Shown: positions 8,436 through 17,262, numbered from the stretch's first letter. The stretch is DNA of 64,000 nt from Psychrobium sp. MM17-31 (GCF_022347785.1 NZ_JAKRGA010000003.1:806001-870000), one strand, 5' to 3'. Notes: generated from the letters alone by a model not told the origin. Translations and numbers: made by a program.

Positions 8436-11400
8436 ATGAGAAGAATGTTAATCAACGCAACTCAATCTGAAGAGTTGCGCGTCGCCTTGGTCGACGGACA
8501 AAACCTTTATGATCTAGACATTGAAAGTCCGGGTCATGAACAAACCAAAGCCAACATCTACAAGGGTAAAATTACCCGCGTAGAGCCAAGTTTAGAAGCA
8601 GCTTTCGTCGATTACGGCGTAGAGCGCCACGGCTTCTTGCCCCTCAAAGAAATCTCACGCGAATACTTCCCTGAAGGCTACTCGTTCAAAGGTCGTCCTA
8701 GTATTAAGGACGTTATCCAAGAAGGCCAAGAAGTTATCGTACAAATCGATAAAGAAGAGCGCGGCAACAAAGGTGCAGCATTAACAACCTTTATCAGCCT
8801 AGCTGGTGGTTACTTGGTATTAATGCCTAATAACCCACGCGCAGGCGGCATCTCTCGTCGTATTGAAGGCGAAGAGCGCAGCCAGTTAAAAGCGGCATTA
8901 TCGGCACTAACTATGCCAAAAGGCATGGGCGTTATTGTACGTACAGCGGGTGTTGGTAAAGCATCTGAAGAACTACAATACGATTTAGATATCCTAGAGA
9001 ATCACTGGCGCGCCATTAAAAACGCGGCAGAATCTCGCCCTGCTCCGTTTTTAATTCACCAAGAAAGTAACGTGATTGTACGTGCAATGCGCGACTACTT
9101 ACGCCGCGATATTGGTGAAATTCTAATCGATCACCCACGCGTATTTGAAAGCGCACGCGAGCACATCAGTGTTGTTCGTCCTGATTACATCAACCGCATC
9201 AAGCAATACACGGGTGAAGTACCATTATTTACTCACTATCAAATTGAAACGCAGATCGAATCAGCGTTCCAACGCGAAGTTCGCCTACCATCAGGTGGTT
9301 CAATTGTTATCGATCCAACTGAAGCGTTAACCTCTATCGATATTAACTCGGCACGTGCTACCAAAGGCGGCGACATCGAAGAAACAGCGTTTAACACCAA
9401 CTTAGAAGCATCGGTTGAAATAGCACGTCAGTTACGTTTACGCGACCTTGGTGGTCTGGTAGTTATCGATTACATCGACATGAACTCAACTAAGCACCAA
9501 CGCGATGTTGAGAACAAACTACGCGATGCATTAAAAGTAGATCGTGCAAAAATCCAGGTTGGTCGTATCTCGCGCTTTGGCTTGATGGAAATGTCGCGCC
9601 AGCGCATCCGTCCAAGCCTAGGTGAATCAAGCACCCACATCTGTCCACGCTGTACAGGTCAAGGTACTATCCGTGGCAATGAGTCACTAGCGCTATCAAT
9701 CTTGCGTTTGATGGAAGAAGAAGCCATCAAAGATTCAACGTCGCAAATCGAAGCACAGGTTCCGGTAAATGTTGCTGCGTACCTACTTAACGAGAAACGT
9801 AAAGCAATTCGCGTTATCGAAACTCGTCACAATGTAGACGTTGTTATCGTACCTAACGTTAACCTTGAAACGCCTCATTACGAAGTGATTCGTCATCGCA
9901 GCGACGACACAGTCACTGCTGCAACTTACGATCTTGTTAAAGAAGGCGATAACGACGAGCAATACGAGTCTCGTTTACTTAAGTCTTCAATCAGCAAGAA
10001 CGAGCCTGTATTAAAAGGTATTTCTGCACCAGCAACGCCTGCGCCTGAAGCTAAGGCCCCTGCAGCTGAAGAAAAACGTGCTCCACAACAAAACAAACCT
10101 AAGCCGCAACACCGCAAGAAAAAAGAAGAGAAACCTTCTTTATTTGCTCGTATGTTAAAAGCGATTAAAGGTTTATTTGTTGCTGAGGAAGAAGAGAAAG
10201 AGCAAACGAAAAAACCAAACAAGTCGCGTAATCGCAACCGCAATCGCAACCGCAATCGCAACCGCAATTCAAATCAGAACAAGCGTCATACTGATGAGAA
10301 TGACAACCGCGAAAATCGCGATAACCGCAATAAGCGCGATGACAACCGCAATGAATCTGGTGATAGCAAAGAGCGCAAAGATAACCGTCGCAACAAGCAA
10401 CGTAAACCGCGCAACAACAATGCTAAAAACCAAGAGCACAACAAGCAAAACGACGCACCAGCTGCTGAAGAAAAAGTGGCACAACGTCGTCAACGTCGCA
10501 ACAACATGCGTAAGAAAGTTCGCACTGGCGCGCCAGTAGAGCAAGAAGAGCAAGTAACAAGCGACGAAGCTATTGCGTCAACTGAGCAAGCCACTTCGAC
10601 TCAAGCTGTAGAAAGTAAGCCAGTTGAAAAGACAGTTGCTGAAAAAGTTGAAACAAAAGCTGGCGAAGATAAAACGGTTGATGCGAAAGAAACTACATCT
10701 GTAGAAGTACCAACTCAAGAAACTAGCACTGATGAAGCACCTGCGACGCAAGAAACGCCAGCAGCTGAAGAGTCTGGCGAGCGTCGTCGTAATCGTCGTT
10801 CTCCACGTCACCTGCGCTCATCAGGCCAACGTCGTAATCGCCAAGAGCGCAATACCGACGATGCAGTTGAAGCCCGTTACCCAATTAAGACTAATGAAGA
10901 ATTAGCGCAAGAATTGGAACAGGAAAAAGCACAAGCCGTTGCAGCCGTTGAAGCAACTATTGCGGAATCAAGTGAACCAGAAACACCTGCTATCGTTGTT
11001 GACGCCGCGGTTGAAAAAGTGGAAGAAGCACCAGTTGTTGAAACTGCTGTTGAAGAAACTCCAGTTGCTGAAACTGCCGCTGAAGAAGCACCAGTTGTTG
11101 AAGCTGCCGCTGAAGAAGCACCAGTAGTTGAAACTGCCGCTGAAGAAGCACCAGTAGTTGAAACTGCCGTTGAAGAAGCACCAGTAGTTGAAACTGCCGT
11201 TGAAGAAACACCAGTAGTTGAAACTGCCGCTGAAGAAACACCTGTTGTTGAAACTGCCGCTGAAGAAGCACCAGCAGTTGAAACTGCCGTTGAAGAAACT
11301 CCAGCAGTCGAAGCAGTTTCCGAAGAGAAGCCAGCAGCAGCCAAAGGCGGCCGTGCTAGTGCACCAATGACCAAGCCACCAGCGGCTGAAATCATTGTTA

Positions 11401-11528
11401 GCGGTATCGAAATTACCGCGATGCCAAACGAAGCTCGTGCAACTTTTGCTAAGAGCGATCGCAACATTAGCACAGTAGGCGCCACCAGCCGCGCCTCAAG
11501 TGAAGCAACACTAGCCAAAGCCGAATAA
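8436..11528 (+). CDS. rne: Ribonuclease E
   Basis: This is the essential endoribonuclease and scaffold of the RNA degradosome. The catalytic half carries an S1 domain (about 36-120), the DNase-I-like region with the Asp catalytic segment ([11 protein letters not shown]) and the zinc-link CPRCTGQG. The scaffold half has a membrane-targeting amphipathic helix ([14 protein letters not shown], about 570-583, matching E. coli segment A), an Arg/Asn-rich RNA-binding stretch, the [11 protein letters not shown] motif of AR2, and a C-terminal APMTKPP segment like the PNPase site. I start at 8436 ([10 protein letters not shown], as in E. coli) with GGATGAG upstream; an in-frame ATG at 8424 has no good ribosome-binding site. 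Length is about 1030 residues. Confidence 0.96.
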   Translation: MRRMLINATQSEELRVALVDGQNLYDLDIESPGHEQTKANIYKGKITRVEPSLEAAFVDYGVERHGFLPLKEISREYFPEGYSFKGRPSIKDVIQEGQEVIVQIDKEERGNKGAALTTFISLAGGYLVLMPNNPRAGGISRRIEGEERSQLKAALSALTMPKGMGVIVRTAGVGKASEELQYDLDILENHWRAIKNAAESRPAPFLIHQESNVIVRAMRDYLRRDIGEILIDHPRVFESAREHISVVRPDYINRIKQYTGEVPLFTHYQIETQIESAFQREVRLPSGGSIVIDPTEALTSIDINSARATKGGDIEETAFNTNLEASVEIARQLRLRDLGGLVVIDYIDMNSTKHQRDVENKLRDALKVDRAKIQVGRISRFGLMEMSRQRIRPSLGESSTHICPRCTGQGTIRGNESLALSILRLMEEEAIKDSTSQIEAQVPVNVAAYLLNEKRKAIRVIETRHNVDVVIVPNVNLETPHYEVIRHRSDDTVTAATYDLVKEGDNDEQYESRLLKSSISKNEPVLKGISAPATPAPEAKAPAAEEKRAPQQNKPKPQHRKKKEEKPSLFARMLKAIKGLFVAEEEEKEQTKKPNKSRNRNRNRNRNRNRNSNQNKRHTDENDNRENRDNRNKRDDNRNESGDSKERKDNRRNKQRKPRNNNAKNQEHNKQNDAPAAEEKVAQRRQRRNNMRKKVRTGAPVEQEEQVTSDEAIASTEQATSTQAVESKPVEKTVAEKVETKAGEDKTVDAKETTSVEVPTQETSTDEAPATQETPAAEESGERRRNRRSPRHLRSSGQRRNRQERNTDDAVEARYPIKTNEELAQELEQEKAQAVAAVEATIAESSEPETPAIVVDAAVEKVEEAPVVETAVEETPVAETAAEEAPVVEAAAEEAPVVETAAEEAPVVETAVEEAPVVETAVEETPVVETAAEETPVVETAAEEAPAVETAVEETPAVEAVSEEKPAAAKGGRASAPMTKPPAAEIIVSGIEITAMPNEARATFAKSDRNISTVGATSRASSEATLAKAE
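10227..10267 (+). repeat. 12-bp tandem repeat (Asn-Arg dipeptide run) in rne
   Basis: About three and a half copies of an AATCGCAACCGC-type unit encode alternating Asn-Arg. They fall in the arginine-rich RNA-binding part of the RNase E scaffold. The run is in frame, so unit number could vary by slippage without breaking the gene. Confidence 0.85.
11022..11321 (+). repeat. Ten 30-bp tandem repeats coding an acidic decapeptide in RNase E
   Basis: Ten in-frame 30-bp units follow the pattern EE(A/T)P(V/A)VE(T/A)A(A/V). The unit starts at 11022 and repeats every 30 bases to 11321; the last unit is the most divergent ([10 protein letters not shown]). Neighbouring units differ by only a few bases, which suggests recent expansion. 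The segment separates the AR2-like region from the PNPase-like motif, so it probably acts as a flexible acidic linker. Confidence 0.93.
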
Positions 11529-11590
11529 GCTAAGTTAGTAAAGCTACTAAAACGAAAAAAGCAGTGGTGAAAGCCACTGCTTTTTTTATG
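11519..11590 (+). repeat. rne 3' end plus terminator, copy 1 of a 72-bp direct repeat
   Basis: This holds the last two rne codons, the stop, and an intrinsic terminator: stem 11561-11567 with 11574-11580, then seven Ts. The same 72 bases recur at 12483-12554, 964 bp downstream, with two mismatches. The stem here is perfect, so this is probably the working rne terminator and the original copy. Confidence 0.9.
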
Positions 11591-11767
11591 CCCATAGCAC
11601 TTATGGTTACCTGATTCCCACTATTCACAATACACAAATAAACTGCATAATAGACTAAGTATTCACTAACAAGACATACTTATTTTTAGCGATGTCGTGA
11701 AGGTGTCGTGGTGCTGTCATCAAAGTTTTGCAATTATCTTTTCGATTATGACAAGCAAAGGAACTAT

Positions 11768-12451
11768 ATGAAAATTTCATCTAAAAAAATCAAAATGCTA
11801 AGAGAAGAAAAAGGTTGGTCTCAAGAACATCTTAGTGAAGCTGCTGGACTTAGTTATCGAACAATACAGCGCATCGAAAAAAGTGGCCAATGCTCTTTAG
11901 AGTCTCAAATGGCTGTAGCCTCCGCCCTACTGGTATCACCAATTGAGTTAGCCGATGAATATAGCCAAACTATCGGCAGCGGCAAAATACAATGGGAAGG
12001 CATTACAGGCATAGTGATTTGCGCATTACTCGTGACACTGAATCTAGCACTTGGCGGCAGTGTTACTATGGCACTCGATGTACCATCATTAGTCATGGCG
12101 ATTATTCTGCCACTAGCGCTATCGTTGCTCTCTAATGGTGCAATGCTTACATGGCAGGCCACTAAAATAATAGGCTGGCTATTTTATGAATCTAAGGGAG
12201 AAAAAGATGTGCACCACACTATTCCTACATTCAGAAAACTCATCATCTACTCCTATGCTTCTGGCTTAATTGGCGCATTGCTCGCACTACTTAGCTCAGT
12301 CAACTTCTACACCGATATGACTCCAATTCAATTTAGCAACTCCATTCAAGTCGCATTACTACCTATTGTTTATAGTGTGTTACTTGCTGAAATTGTGTTT
12401 AGACCAATACAGCACAAGATAAGTCGGTTAGTAGTCGCGCAGGCGAGTTAA
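11768..12451 (+). CDS. XRE-type helix-turn-helix protein fused to a MotA-like four-helix membrane domain
   Basis: The 227-residue protein starts at 11768 with AAAGGA five bases upstream; an upstream in-frame GTG at 11708 lacks such a site. Residues 9-62 form an XRE HTH (LREEKGWSQEHLSEAAGLSYRT). Four membrane segments follow at about 80-97, 104-124, 158-178 and 190-212. The GGSVTMALDVPSL stretch and the final LPIVYSVLLAEIVFRPI resemble the start and end of MotA/ExbB-type channel proteins, but with a short cytoplasmic loop of about 30 residues. It could be a membrane-bound regulator sensing ion flow or membrane state. The gene stands alone between two copies of the rne terminator. MotA kinship is judged by eye. 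Confidence 0.75.
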   Translation: MKISSKKIKMLREEKGWSQEHLSEAAGLSYRTIQRIEKSGQCSLESQMAVASALLVSPIELADEYSQTIGSGKIQWEGITGIVICALLVTLNLALGGSVTMALDVPSLVMAIILPLALSLLSNGAMLTWQATKIIGWLFYESKGEKDVHHTIPTFRKLIIYSYASGLIGALLALLSSVNFYTDMTPIQFSNSIQVALLPIVYSVLLAEIVFRPIQHKISRLVVAQAS

Positions 12452-12482
12452 CAGTTGATCTATGGAAATATAAAATAGTGAT

Positions 12483-12554
12483 AGCCGAATAAGCTAAGTT
12501 AGTAAAGCTACTAAAACGAAAAAAGCAGTAGTGAGAGCCACTGCTTTTTTTATG
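12483..12554 (+). repeat. Duplicated rne tail and terminator, copy 2
   Basis: It matches 11519-11590 at 70 of 72 positions, including the Ala-Glu-stop codons of rne that have no meaning here. One mismatch (A at 12530) breaks a stem pair and the other is in the loop, but the seven-T tail is kept. It sits 31 bp after the XRE/MotA-like gene and probably still terminates it. With copy 1 it brackets that gene. Confidence 0.9.
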
Positions 12555-12618
12555 TAGGGTTGAATCGAAATATTAACGATTATTCAGCTGAGCTTGAACG
12601 CCGTAGCAAGTAATCAAA

Positions 12619-12951
12619 TCACTCTATATTTTTCGTTAATTTAACACCATCGACGACCATAACCCATTTTCCATCAACTTGGTGAGGTACTTCGCTAACA
12701 TCAAAAGTGGTTGTAAAGAAAGCTAATCCCACTACAAAATCTTCTCCCACAAACTCTGTAAGTGGTGCATCAATTGAAGTACGCACACCATCTTTCACTC
12801 GTTGGTACGACACCGTACCGTCAGGTAGTATCAATAAATACATTTCTTTGCTTTGCCACTCTCCAGCATAAGATAACTTGTCCTCTGGAATAGGCTTACT
12901 ACAAGAGCTAATAGATAATACGATAAAAAGTAATAGTGCTAGTTTTTTCAT
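12619..12951 (-). CDS. Small lipoprotein of unknown function
   Basis: A 110-residue protein with a type II signal peptide: KK, a hydrophobic core, then a SISSC lipobox with Cys near residue 17. The mature part is about 93 residues, mostly beta-type, with Gly and Trp spaced like a small lipid- or ligand-binding barrel (GEWQSKEMYLLILPDGTVSY). I do not recognise the family. The ATG follows a good GAGGGAT site. No operon partner is evident; the next minus-strand gene is over 100 bp away. Confidence 0.75.
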   Translation of the reverse strand: MKKLALLLFIVLSISSCSKPIPEDKLSYAGEWQSKEMYLLILPDGTVSYQRVKDGVRTSIDAPLTEFVGEDFVVGLAFFTTTFDVSEVPHQVDGKWVMVVDGVKLTKNIE

Positions 12952-13055
12952 AATCCCTCAAGATTCTGTTGCATACGGCATAGCCTTAATAAACGATTGG
13001 TTACATTAGCTGCAAAAGAAGGTTTATCAAATTTTTGTTATTCGGATTTTTCAGG

Positions 13056-13388
13056 TTATTCAAGTTTAAATTCGAGAGTGATGTCAAAACAACGTTCTGC
13101 GTGCTCAGACGTGTTCCATCGCCACCTTTTCACAGCGCGACGAGCTTCTTTGTCAAACAGCCTTTTGGGTGTTGCATCTGTCACCTTAACGTCTTTATAT
13201 ACGCCAAACTGATCAACATAGGCTCTAAGTTTTACAATTCCATTACGTCTACTACCATGGATAATAGGACAGCGTGGAGCAACGTATTTCACAAGCTCAA
13301 AGGGCTCACCAGTACATGACTTCACCAACTCATTTTCAGCTTCATCAACAATGGCTAGGTTTGTTGGGACAAGTAATTCAAGTAACAT
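13056..13388 (-). CDS. Orphan TonB C-terminal-like domain protein without visible membrane anchor
   Basis: The 110-residue product ends in a TonB C-terminal-like fold: a YVAPRCPIIHGSRRNGIVKLRAYVD segment (broken here: Y-V-A-P-R-C-P then G-I-V-K-L), then DVKVTDATP, the F-D-K-E-A helix and a WRWNT strand. Normal TonB proteins have an N-terminal membrane helix and a Pro-rich spacer; neither is present. The start at 13388 has AGGGAT upstream and lies only two bases after the LMW phosphatase stop, so the two are probably translated together. Three Cys residues are present. The function is unknown. Confidence 0.7.
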   Translation of the reverse strand: MLLELLVPTNLAIVDEAENELVKSCTGEPFELVKYVAPRCPIIHGSRRNGIVKLRAYVDQFGVYKDVKVTDATPKRLFDKEARRAVKRWRWNTSEHAERCFDITLEFKLE

Positions 13389-13390
13389 AG

Positions 13391-13855
13391 TTATCCCTGC
13401 TGTGTAATCCAATCCAACAAACCATCACAGCCCTGCTCTACTAGATCTAATACATCTTCAAATCCCTTATCGTGGGAATAATAAGGATCTGGCACTTCGT
13501 GGTTTTCGTTGTCTTTAAACGCGAAATTAAGCAGATAGTGAACTTTGTGGCGTAGATTGGGTGGACAGCGCATCATGACTTCTTCCCAATTATCGTCGTC
13601 CATCAACGCGATGATATCGAAGAATTCAAAGTCGTAATCGGCGATAGGACGTGAGGTGATACCGGAAAAGTCGTAACCACGTGCCTCGCCTGCGGCGATA
13701 GAGCGTGTATCGGGTGGATTGCCAGCGTGGAGTCCTAATGTGCCCGCTGAATCGATGTGTAAATCAATACCTCGTTCGTCTGCTTTTTTGCGCAGCACCG
13801 CCTCAGCGGTTGGCGAACGACATATGTTGCCCATGCATACCATTAAAACTTTCAT
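13391..13855 (-). CDS. Low-molecular-weight protein-tyrosine phosphatase
   Basis: The 154-residue protein opens with the LMW-PTP P-loop C-x5-R-S (Cys7 to Arg13, CMGNICRS) and has the general-acid loop DPYY near residue 121, so the catalytic residues are intact. The family dephosphorylates protein tyrosines, often on capsule tyrosine kinases (Wzb/Etp type) or on stress proteins. No kinase or polysaccharide genes are nearby, so the partner is unknown. It is followed two bases later by a small TonB-domain gene. Confidence 0.93.
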   Translation of the reverse strand: MKVLMVCMGNICRSPTAEAVLRKKADERGIDLHIDSAGTLGLHAGNPPDTRSIAAGEARGYDFSGITSRPIADYDFEFFDIIALMDDDNWEEVMMRCPPNLRHKVHYLLNFAFKDNENHEVPDPYYSHDKGFEDVLDLVEQGCDGLLDWITQQG

Positions 13856-13935
13856 CCCGACTCCCTAAGTGTTTAGCGTTATTAATCGCTTTAGCTAAAT
13901 AGAGAATATTCGAATCTTGTTTCGAGCACCAGCTT

Positions 13936-14550
13936 CTATTTATATTTAAATTCCAATTGTTTAATCTTATCTTTTAGCAAATCGATCTGCTGTGCTTGTT
14001 CGGCAACTAGCGATTCAATATCTTCTAAATCAACTTTTCTTGGAATGTGCTGCGGGCAATTAATATCAAAAGCCTTAAGAGAAAAAACTATCACTTGCTC
14101 AGCTCTTGCTCGATAAGGTTGTTCGAACTGCATTAGTTTTTGCGTAAGCTCGTCATCACCTTCAATGACTCTAGCTGTTCCCCACAGTTTCACGCGCGTT
14201 TGATTGGCATAGTCAATTAGAAATATAAAGGCTTTGTTGTTCTCACTCAGATTTCCTTGTGAAATAAACTGCTTATTACCTTTGTAATCTGCAAACGCTA
14301 AGGTCGTGCTATCTAAAACTTTTAGGAATCCCTTGGGACCACCGCGATGCTGAATGTAAGGTTGATTGTCACTATTACTTGTTCCAAAGAACATACTGTG
14401 CTGCTGACTAATATAGTTAACGATTTGCGGCGTAAACTTGGTGTCCCAACTGCCATTTTCTTCGACGCGTTGATACATTAGCCTTGAGCCTTTACGCGCT
14501 TGGATTGATTTAACAGCTTCGCTAAAAGCAATATCGCTAGAATATTTCAT
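13936..14550 (-). CDS. Pyridoxamine 5'-phosphate oxidase-like flavin-binding protein
   Basis: The 204-residue protein has a split-barrel PNPOx-like domain (about 30-150: FTPQIVNYISQQHSMFFGT, then VLDSTTLAFADYKGN and VKLWGTARVIEGD) and a C-terminal helix likely to form a coiled coil (LVAEQAQQIDLLKDKIKQLE). These proteins bind FMN or F420 and reduce or oxidise small molecules. I chose the ATG at 14550 because TAGGAG lies six bases upstream; an upstream start at 14589 lacks one. It lies just downstream of the AhpD-like gene on the same strand and may belong to the same LysR-controlled unit. Confidence 0.82.
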   Translation of the reverse strand: MKYSSDIAFSEAVKSIQARKGSRLMYQRVEENGSWDTKFTPQIVNYISQQHSMFFGTSNSDNQPYIQHRGGPKGFLKVLDSTTLAFADYKGNKQFISQGNLSENNKAFIFLIDYANQTRVKLWGTARVIEGDDELTQKLMQFEQPYRARAEQVIVFSLKAFDINCPQHIPRKVDLEDIESLVAEQAQQIDLLKDKIKQLEFKYK

Positions 14551-14610
14551 GCATACTCCTAACGTGCAGGCAGTAAACACCGCCTGCAATATTTGATGAA
14601 AAGTTATCGA

Positions 14611-15153
14611 CTAAAGCGCTTCAACTTGTGGAAAGTCGATTTGTGTTTCGAACACTTCGTTAACGTAATTAGTTAAGGTGTTTAGTGCTACGTGACCAAC
14701 AATTTCAAGCAGTTGAGCATCGGTAAAGCCAGCTTGACGTACTGCTAAACGATCTTCTGGCGATACTTGACCACGCTTTTTAACCACTTGCGTAGCAAAG
14801 GCAACAGCGGCTGCAATTTGTGGATCGTTTGAACTGCCACGGCGGTTAGCAGCTATTTCTGATTCACTCAGTTTTGCTAAGTTGGTGCCTAAAAAGTGAT
14901 GTGCTGCTAGACAGTAATTACAGCTATTAAGTTGTGCAACGGCCAAGGCAATGCTTTCACGTGTTTGCGGCGATAATGTGCCATTTGAAAGCGCGCCATT
15001 TAGGCCAAGGTAACCTTGTAGTGTTTGCGGGCTGTTACTGATCAAACGAAACATGTTTGGCACACTGCCAAGCATGCTATGAACAGCGCGTAATGATTCT
15101 TGTGATGGCTTTGGCGCATCGTTAATAGTGTCTGGTGTATTGATAAATGACAT
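14611..15153 (-). CDS. Carboxymuconolactone decarboxylase / AhpD-like alkylhydroperoxidase
   Basis: The 180-residue all-helical protein contains the AhpD-type motif LNSCNYCLAAHH, where the CxxC pair and the downstream His form the peroxidatic site. Such enzymes reduce organic peroxides or decarboxylate lactones. The ATG at 15153 has GGAGAAC upstream; a TTG four codons earlier overlaps that site and is unlikely. It is divergent from a LysR gene with a T-N11-A palindrome between them, so it is probably that regulator's target, together with the PNPOx-like gene behind it. Confidence 0.88.
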   Translation of the reverse strand: MSFINTPDTINDAPKPSQESLRAVHSMLGSVPNMFRLISNSPQTLQGYLGLNGALSNGTLSPQTRESIALAVAQLNSCNYCLAAHHFLGTNLAKLSESEIAANRRGSSNDPQIAAAVAFATQVVKKRGQVSPEDRLAVRQAGFTDAQLLEIVGHVALNTLTNYVNEVFETQIDFPQVEAL

Positions 15154-15226
15154 GAAGTTCTCCAACGTAATGATAATTAAAATTCAGTGTTTGTTACGCC
15201 ATTGACTATATCGATTACGATTAGGG

Positions 15227-15245
15227 AAATAATTAGCCATTATTT
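15227..15245. promoter_or_regulatory. LysR-type operator between the AhpD-like and LysR genes
   Basis: AAATAAT-TAGCC-ATTATTT is a perfect 7-bp inverted repeat with a 5-base spacer. It includes a T-N11-A pattern typical of LysR boxes and lies in the 137-bp gap between the divergent genes. Confidence 0.6.
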
Positions 15246-15290
15246 AAATTGTTTATTACAATATTTGAAATAATGAATTAAGGTGACCTG

Positions 15291-16184
15291 ATGGATAAAA
15301 TCGAGTCGATGCGGATTTTTGTAAAAAGTGCTGACACATTGAGCTTTGTTGAAGCTAGCCGCCAGTTAAATTTATCACCACCAGCCGTAACCCGAGCTAT
15401 CGCTTTGCTTGAGCATACACTAGGCGCAAAGCTTTTCATTCGCACCACTCGTCATGTGCGCCTAACCGATGTTGGTCGACGTTTTTATCACGATTCAAAA
15501 CGCATTATTGACGATATCGATCAAGCAGAAGCGCAAGCACGAGGTGTGCACCAAAGCCCGCAAGGCAAGCTATCTGTCACCGCTCCTGTGTTATTTGGTC
15601 AGCAGCACATTATGCCCATTGTGACCGACTATCTAACACAGTACCCACAAGTTGATGTTGATACCCATTTTTACGATAGAAATAGTCATTTACTCGAAGA
15701 AGGGCTAGATGTCGCAATTAGAATAGGTCATTTGCAAGATTCAAGCATGTACGCCGTCAATGTCGGTCATGTAAAGCGAATAACCTGTGCCTCTCACCAC
15801 TATTTGTCTCACAATGGCATACCGCAAGAACCGCAAGACTTAATCAATCATGAAATTATTCAAGCGAGCACAGTAGAGTCTAGCGCTACGTGGCATTACG
15901 GTGATAATCAACAGGTGAAAGTTACACCGCGCCTGCGATGCAATCAAAATAGCGCGGCATTATCGGCGACATTAGCAGGGTTTGGCATTACGCGTTTAAT
16001 GTCATATCAGGTCGGTGAACACATTGCGCATGATAGATTAGTTCCTGTATTAGAAGCTTTTGATAACGATGAATTACCAGTTAATGTGGTTTATTTAGAA
16101 GGGCGTCATAACAACAGCAAGGTGCGTAGTTTTGTCGAATTGGCGGTGGAGAAATTACGAGAAAACCCTTATATCCACGCATAA
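15291..16184 (+). CDS. LysR-family transcriptional regulator
   Basis: The 297-residue protein has an N-terminal winged HTH (residues 1-60, FVEASRQLNLSPPAVTRAIALLE) and a LysR substrate-binding domain from about 90. The CRG-type group (YafC/DmlR-like) starts with MDKIESMRIFV as here. It is divergent from an AhpD-like gene, 137 bp away, and probably controls it in response to an unknown effector, perhaps a peroxide or quinone. GGTGACCTG precedes the ATG. Confidence 0.93.
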   Translation: MDKIESMRIFVKSADTLSFVEASRQLNLSPPAVTRAIALLEHTLGAKLFIRTTRHVRLTDVGRRFYHDSKRIIDDIDQAEAQARGVHQSPQGKLSVTAPVLFGQQHIMPIVTDYLTQYPQVDVDTHFYDRNSHLLEEGLDVAIRIGHLQDSSMYAVNVGHVKRITCASHHYLSHNGIPQEPQDLINHEIIQASTVESSATWHYGDNQQVKVTPRLRCNQNSAALSATLAGFGITRLMSYQVGEHIAHDRLVPVLEAFDNDELPVNVVYLEGRHNNSKVRSFVELAVEKLRENPYIHA

Positions 16185-16207
16185 AAAAGGCCGCAAATGC
16201 GGCCTTA
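16183..16207 (-). terminator. Terminator of the peroxiredoxin gene, shared by the LysR gene
   Basis: AAGGCCGC-AAAT-GCGGCCTT at 16187-16206 has an A-run on its left, giving a U-tail on the minus strand. It lies between the convergent LysR and peroxiredoxin genes. Confidence 0.8.
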
Positions 16208-16233
16208 GACAATCAATTTAGTGAAATACTAAA

Positions 16234-16839
16234 TTATAGTTTGTCAGCGTTTTCTGAAAGGTAGCTAGCAACGCCTGCTGGAGATGCGTCCATACCTTTG
16301 TCACCTTGGTTCCAACCAGCTGGACATACTTCGCCAACTTCTTGGTGGAATTGTAGTGCGTCAACCATACGGATCATTTCGTCAACGTTACGGCCTAATG
16401 GTAGGTCGTTAACTACTTGGTGACGTACTAGACCGTCTTCGTCGATTAGGAAAGAACCACGGAAAGCAACGCCTGCTTCTGGATGCTCAACGTCGTAGTC
16501 TTGACAGATAGTGTGCTTAACGTCAGCAACTAGAGTGTAACGAACTGGGCCGATACCACCTTCGTTAACTGGCGTGTTACGCCATGCGTTGTGGCTGAAT
16601 TGTGAATCGATAGAAACACCGATTACTTCAACGCCGCGCTTTTGGAATTCTTCAAAGCGGTGGTCGAAAGCTAGAAGCTCAGAAGGACATACGAAAGTGA
16701 AGTCTAATGGGTAGAAAAATACTACTGCTTTTTTACCTTTGATTGCTTCGCTAAGCGTGAATGAATCAACGATTTCACCATTGCCTAATACTGCTGCTGC
16801 TGTGAAGTCCGGTGCAGGACGACCTACTAATACGCTCAT
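16234..16839 (-). CDS. Typical 2-Cys peroxiredoxin (AhpC/Prx1 group)
   Basis: The 201-residue protein reduces hydrogen peroxide and organic peroxides. The peroxidatic Cys51 is in FTFVCPSEL and the resolving Cys, about 172, in GEVCPAGW. The GGIG loop associated with overoxidation sensitivity is present, but the C-terminal YF motif is not (the end reads VASYLSENADKL), so it is likely robust to peroxide. No AhpF reductase is nearby, so thioredoxin may reduce it. A GGAGATAA site precedes the ATG. It lies downstream of grxD on the same strand, 87 bp apart, close to sodB. Confidence 0.95.
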   Translation of the reverse strand: MSVLVGRPAPDFTAAAVLGNGEIVDSFTLSEAIKGKKAVVFFYPLDFTFVCPSELLAFDHRFEEFQKRGVEVIGVSIDSQFSHNAWRNTPVNEGGIGPVRYTLVADVKHTICQDYDVEHPEAGVAFRGSFLIDEDGLVRHQVVNDLPLGRNVDEMIRMVDALQFHQEVGEVCPAGWNQGDKGMDASPAGVASYLSENADKL

Positions 16840-16926
16840 GTTTATCTCCGTTTTGTGATGCTCTAAATTGAGCTTTATATCAATTAATTATGACTTTTTT
16901 ATGGCTGAGAGCCAGCCGCAAAAAAA

Positions 16927-17262
16927 TTATTCTTCGTCTTGGGCAAATTTAGCCGCTGTTTCTTTAAGTAGCGGTTGTAGTTCACCTTGTTGGAACATCT
17001 CTAAAATAATGTCACAACCGCCTACTAGCTCGCCTTCAACCCACAGTTGTGGGAACGTTGGCCAGTTGGCATATTTTGGTAATTCAGAACGAATGTCTGG
17101 ATTTTGTAGAATGTCTACATACGCAAATTTTTCACCACAGCTCATTACCGCTTGTGATGCTTGCGCTGAGAAACCACAGTTTGGCAGCTTTGGTGAACCT
17201 TTCATGTATAAGATGATTGGGTTTTCAGAAATTTGCTGTTTAATTTGTTCGATAGTATCCAT
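16927..17262 (-). CDS. grxD: Monothiol glutaredoxin, Grx4 family
   Basis: The 111-residue protein carries the CGFS active site at residues 29-32 (KLPNCGFSAQA) and the WPTFPQLWVEGELVGG segment that binds glutathione. CGFS glutaredoxins hold a 2Fe-2S cluster with glutathione and take part in iron-sulfur delivery and iron sensing. It is divergent from sodB, an arrangement also seen in enterobacteria, which supports the name. The ATG at 17262 has AAGGAAAT upstream. Confidence 0.95.
   Translation of the reverse strand: MDTIEQIKQQISENPIILYMKGSPKLPNCGFSAQASQAVMSCGEKFAYVDILQNPDIRSELPKYANWPTFPQLWVEGELVGGCDIILEMFQQGELQPLLKETAAKFAQDEE

Noticed and set aside
11022-11321. CRISPR-like regular repeats
   Set aside because: The 30-bp units are contiguous with no spacers and code in frame for RNase E.
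10877-11518. Long minus-strand open frame inside rne (Ser/Thr/Ala-rich)
   Set aside because: It is the antisense of the decapeptide repeat region; the low-complexity composition follows from the repeat and no start signal is present.
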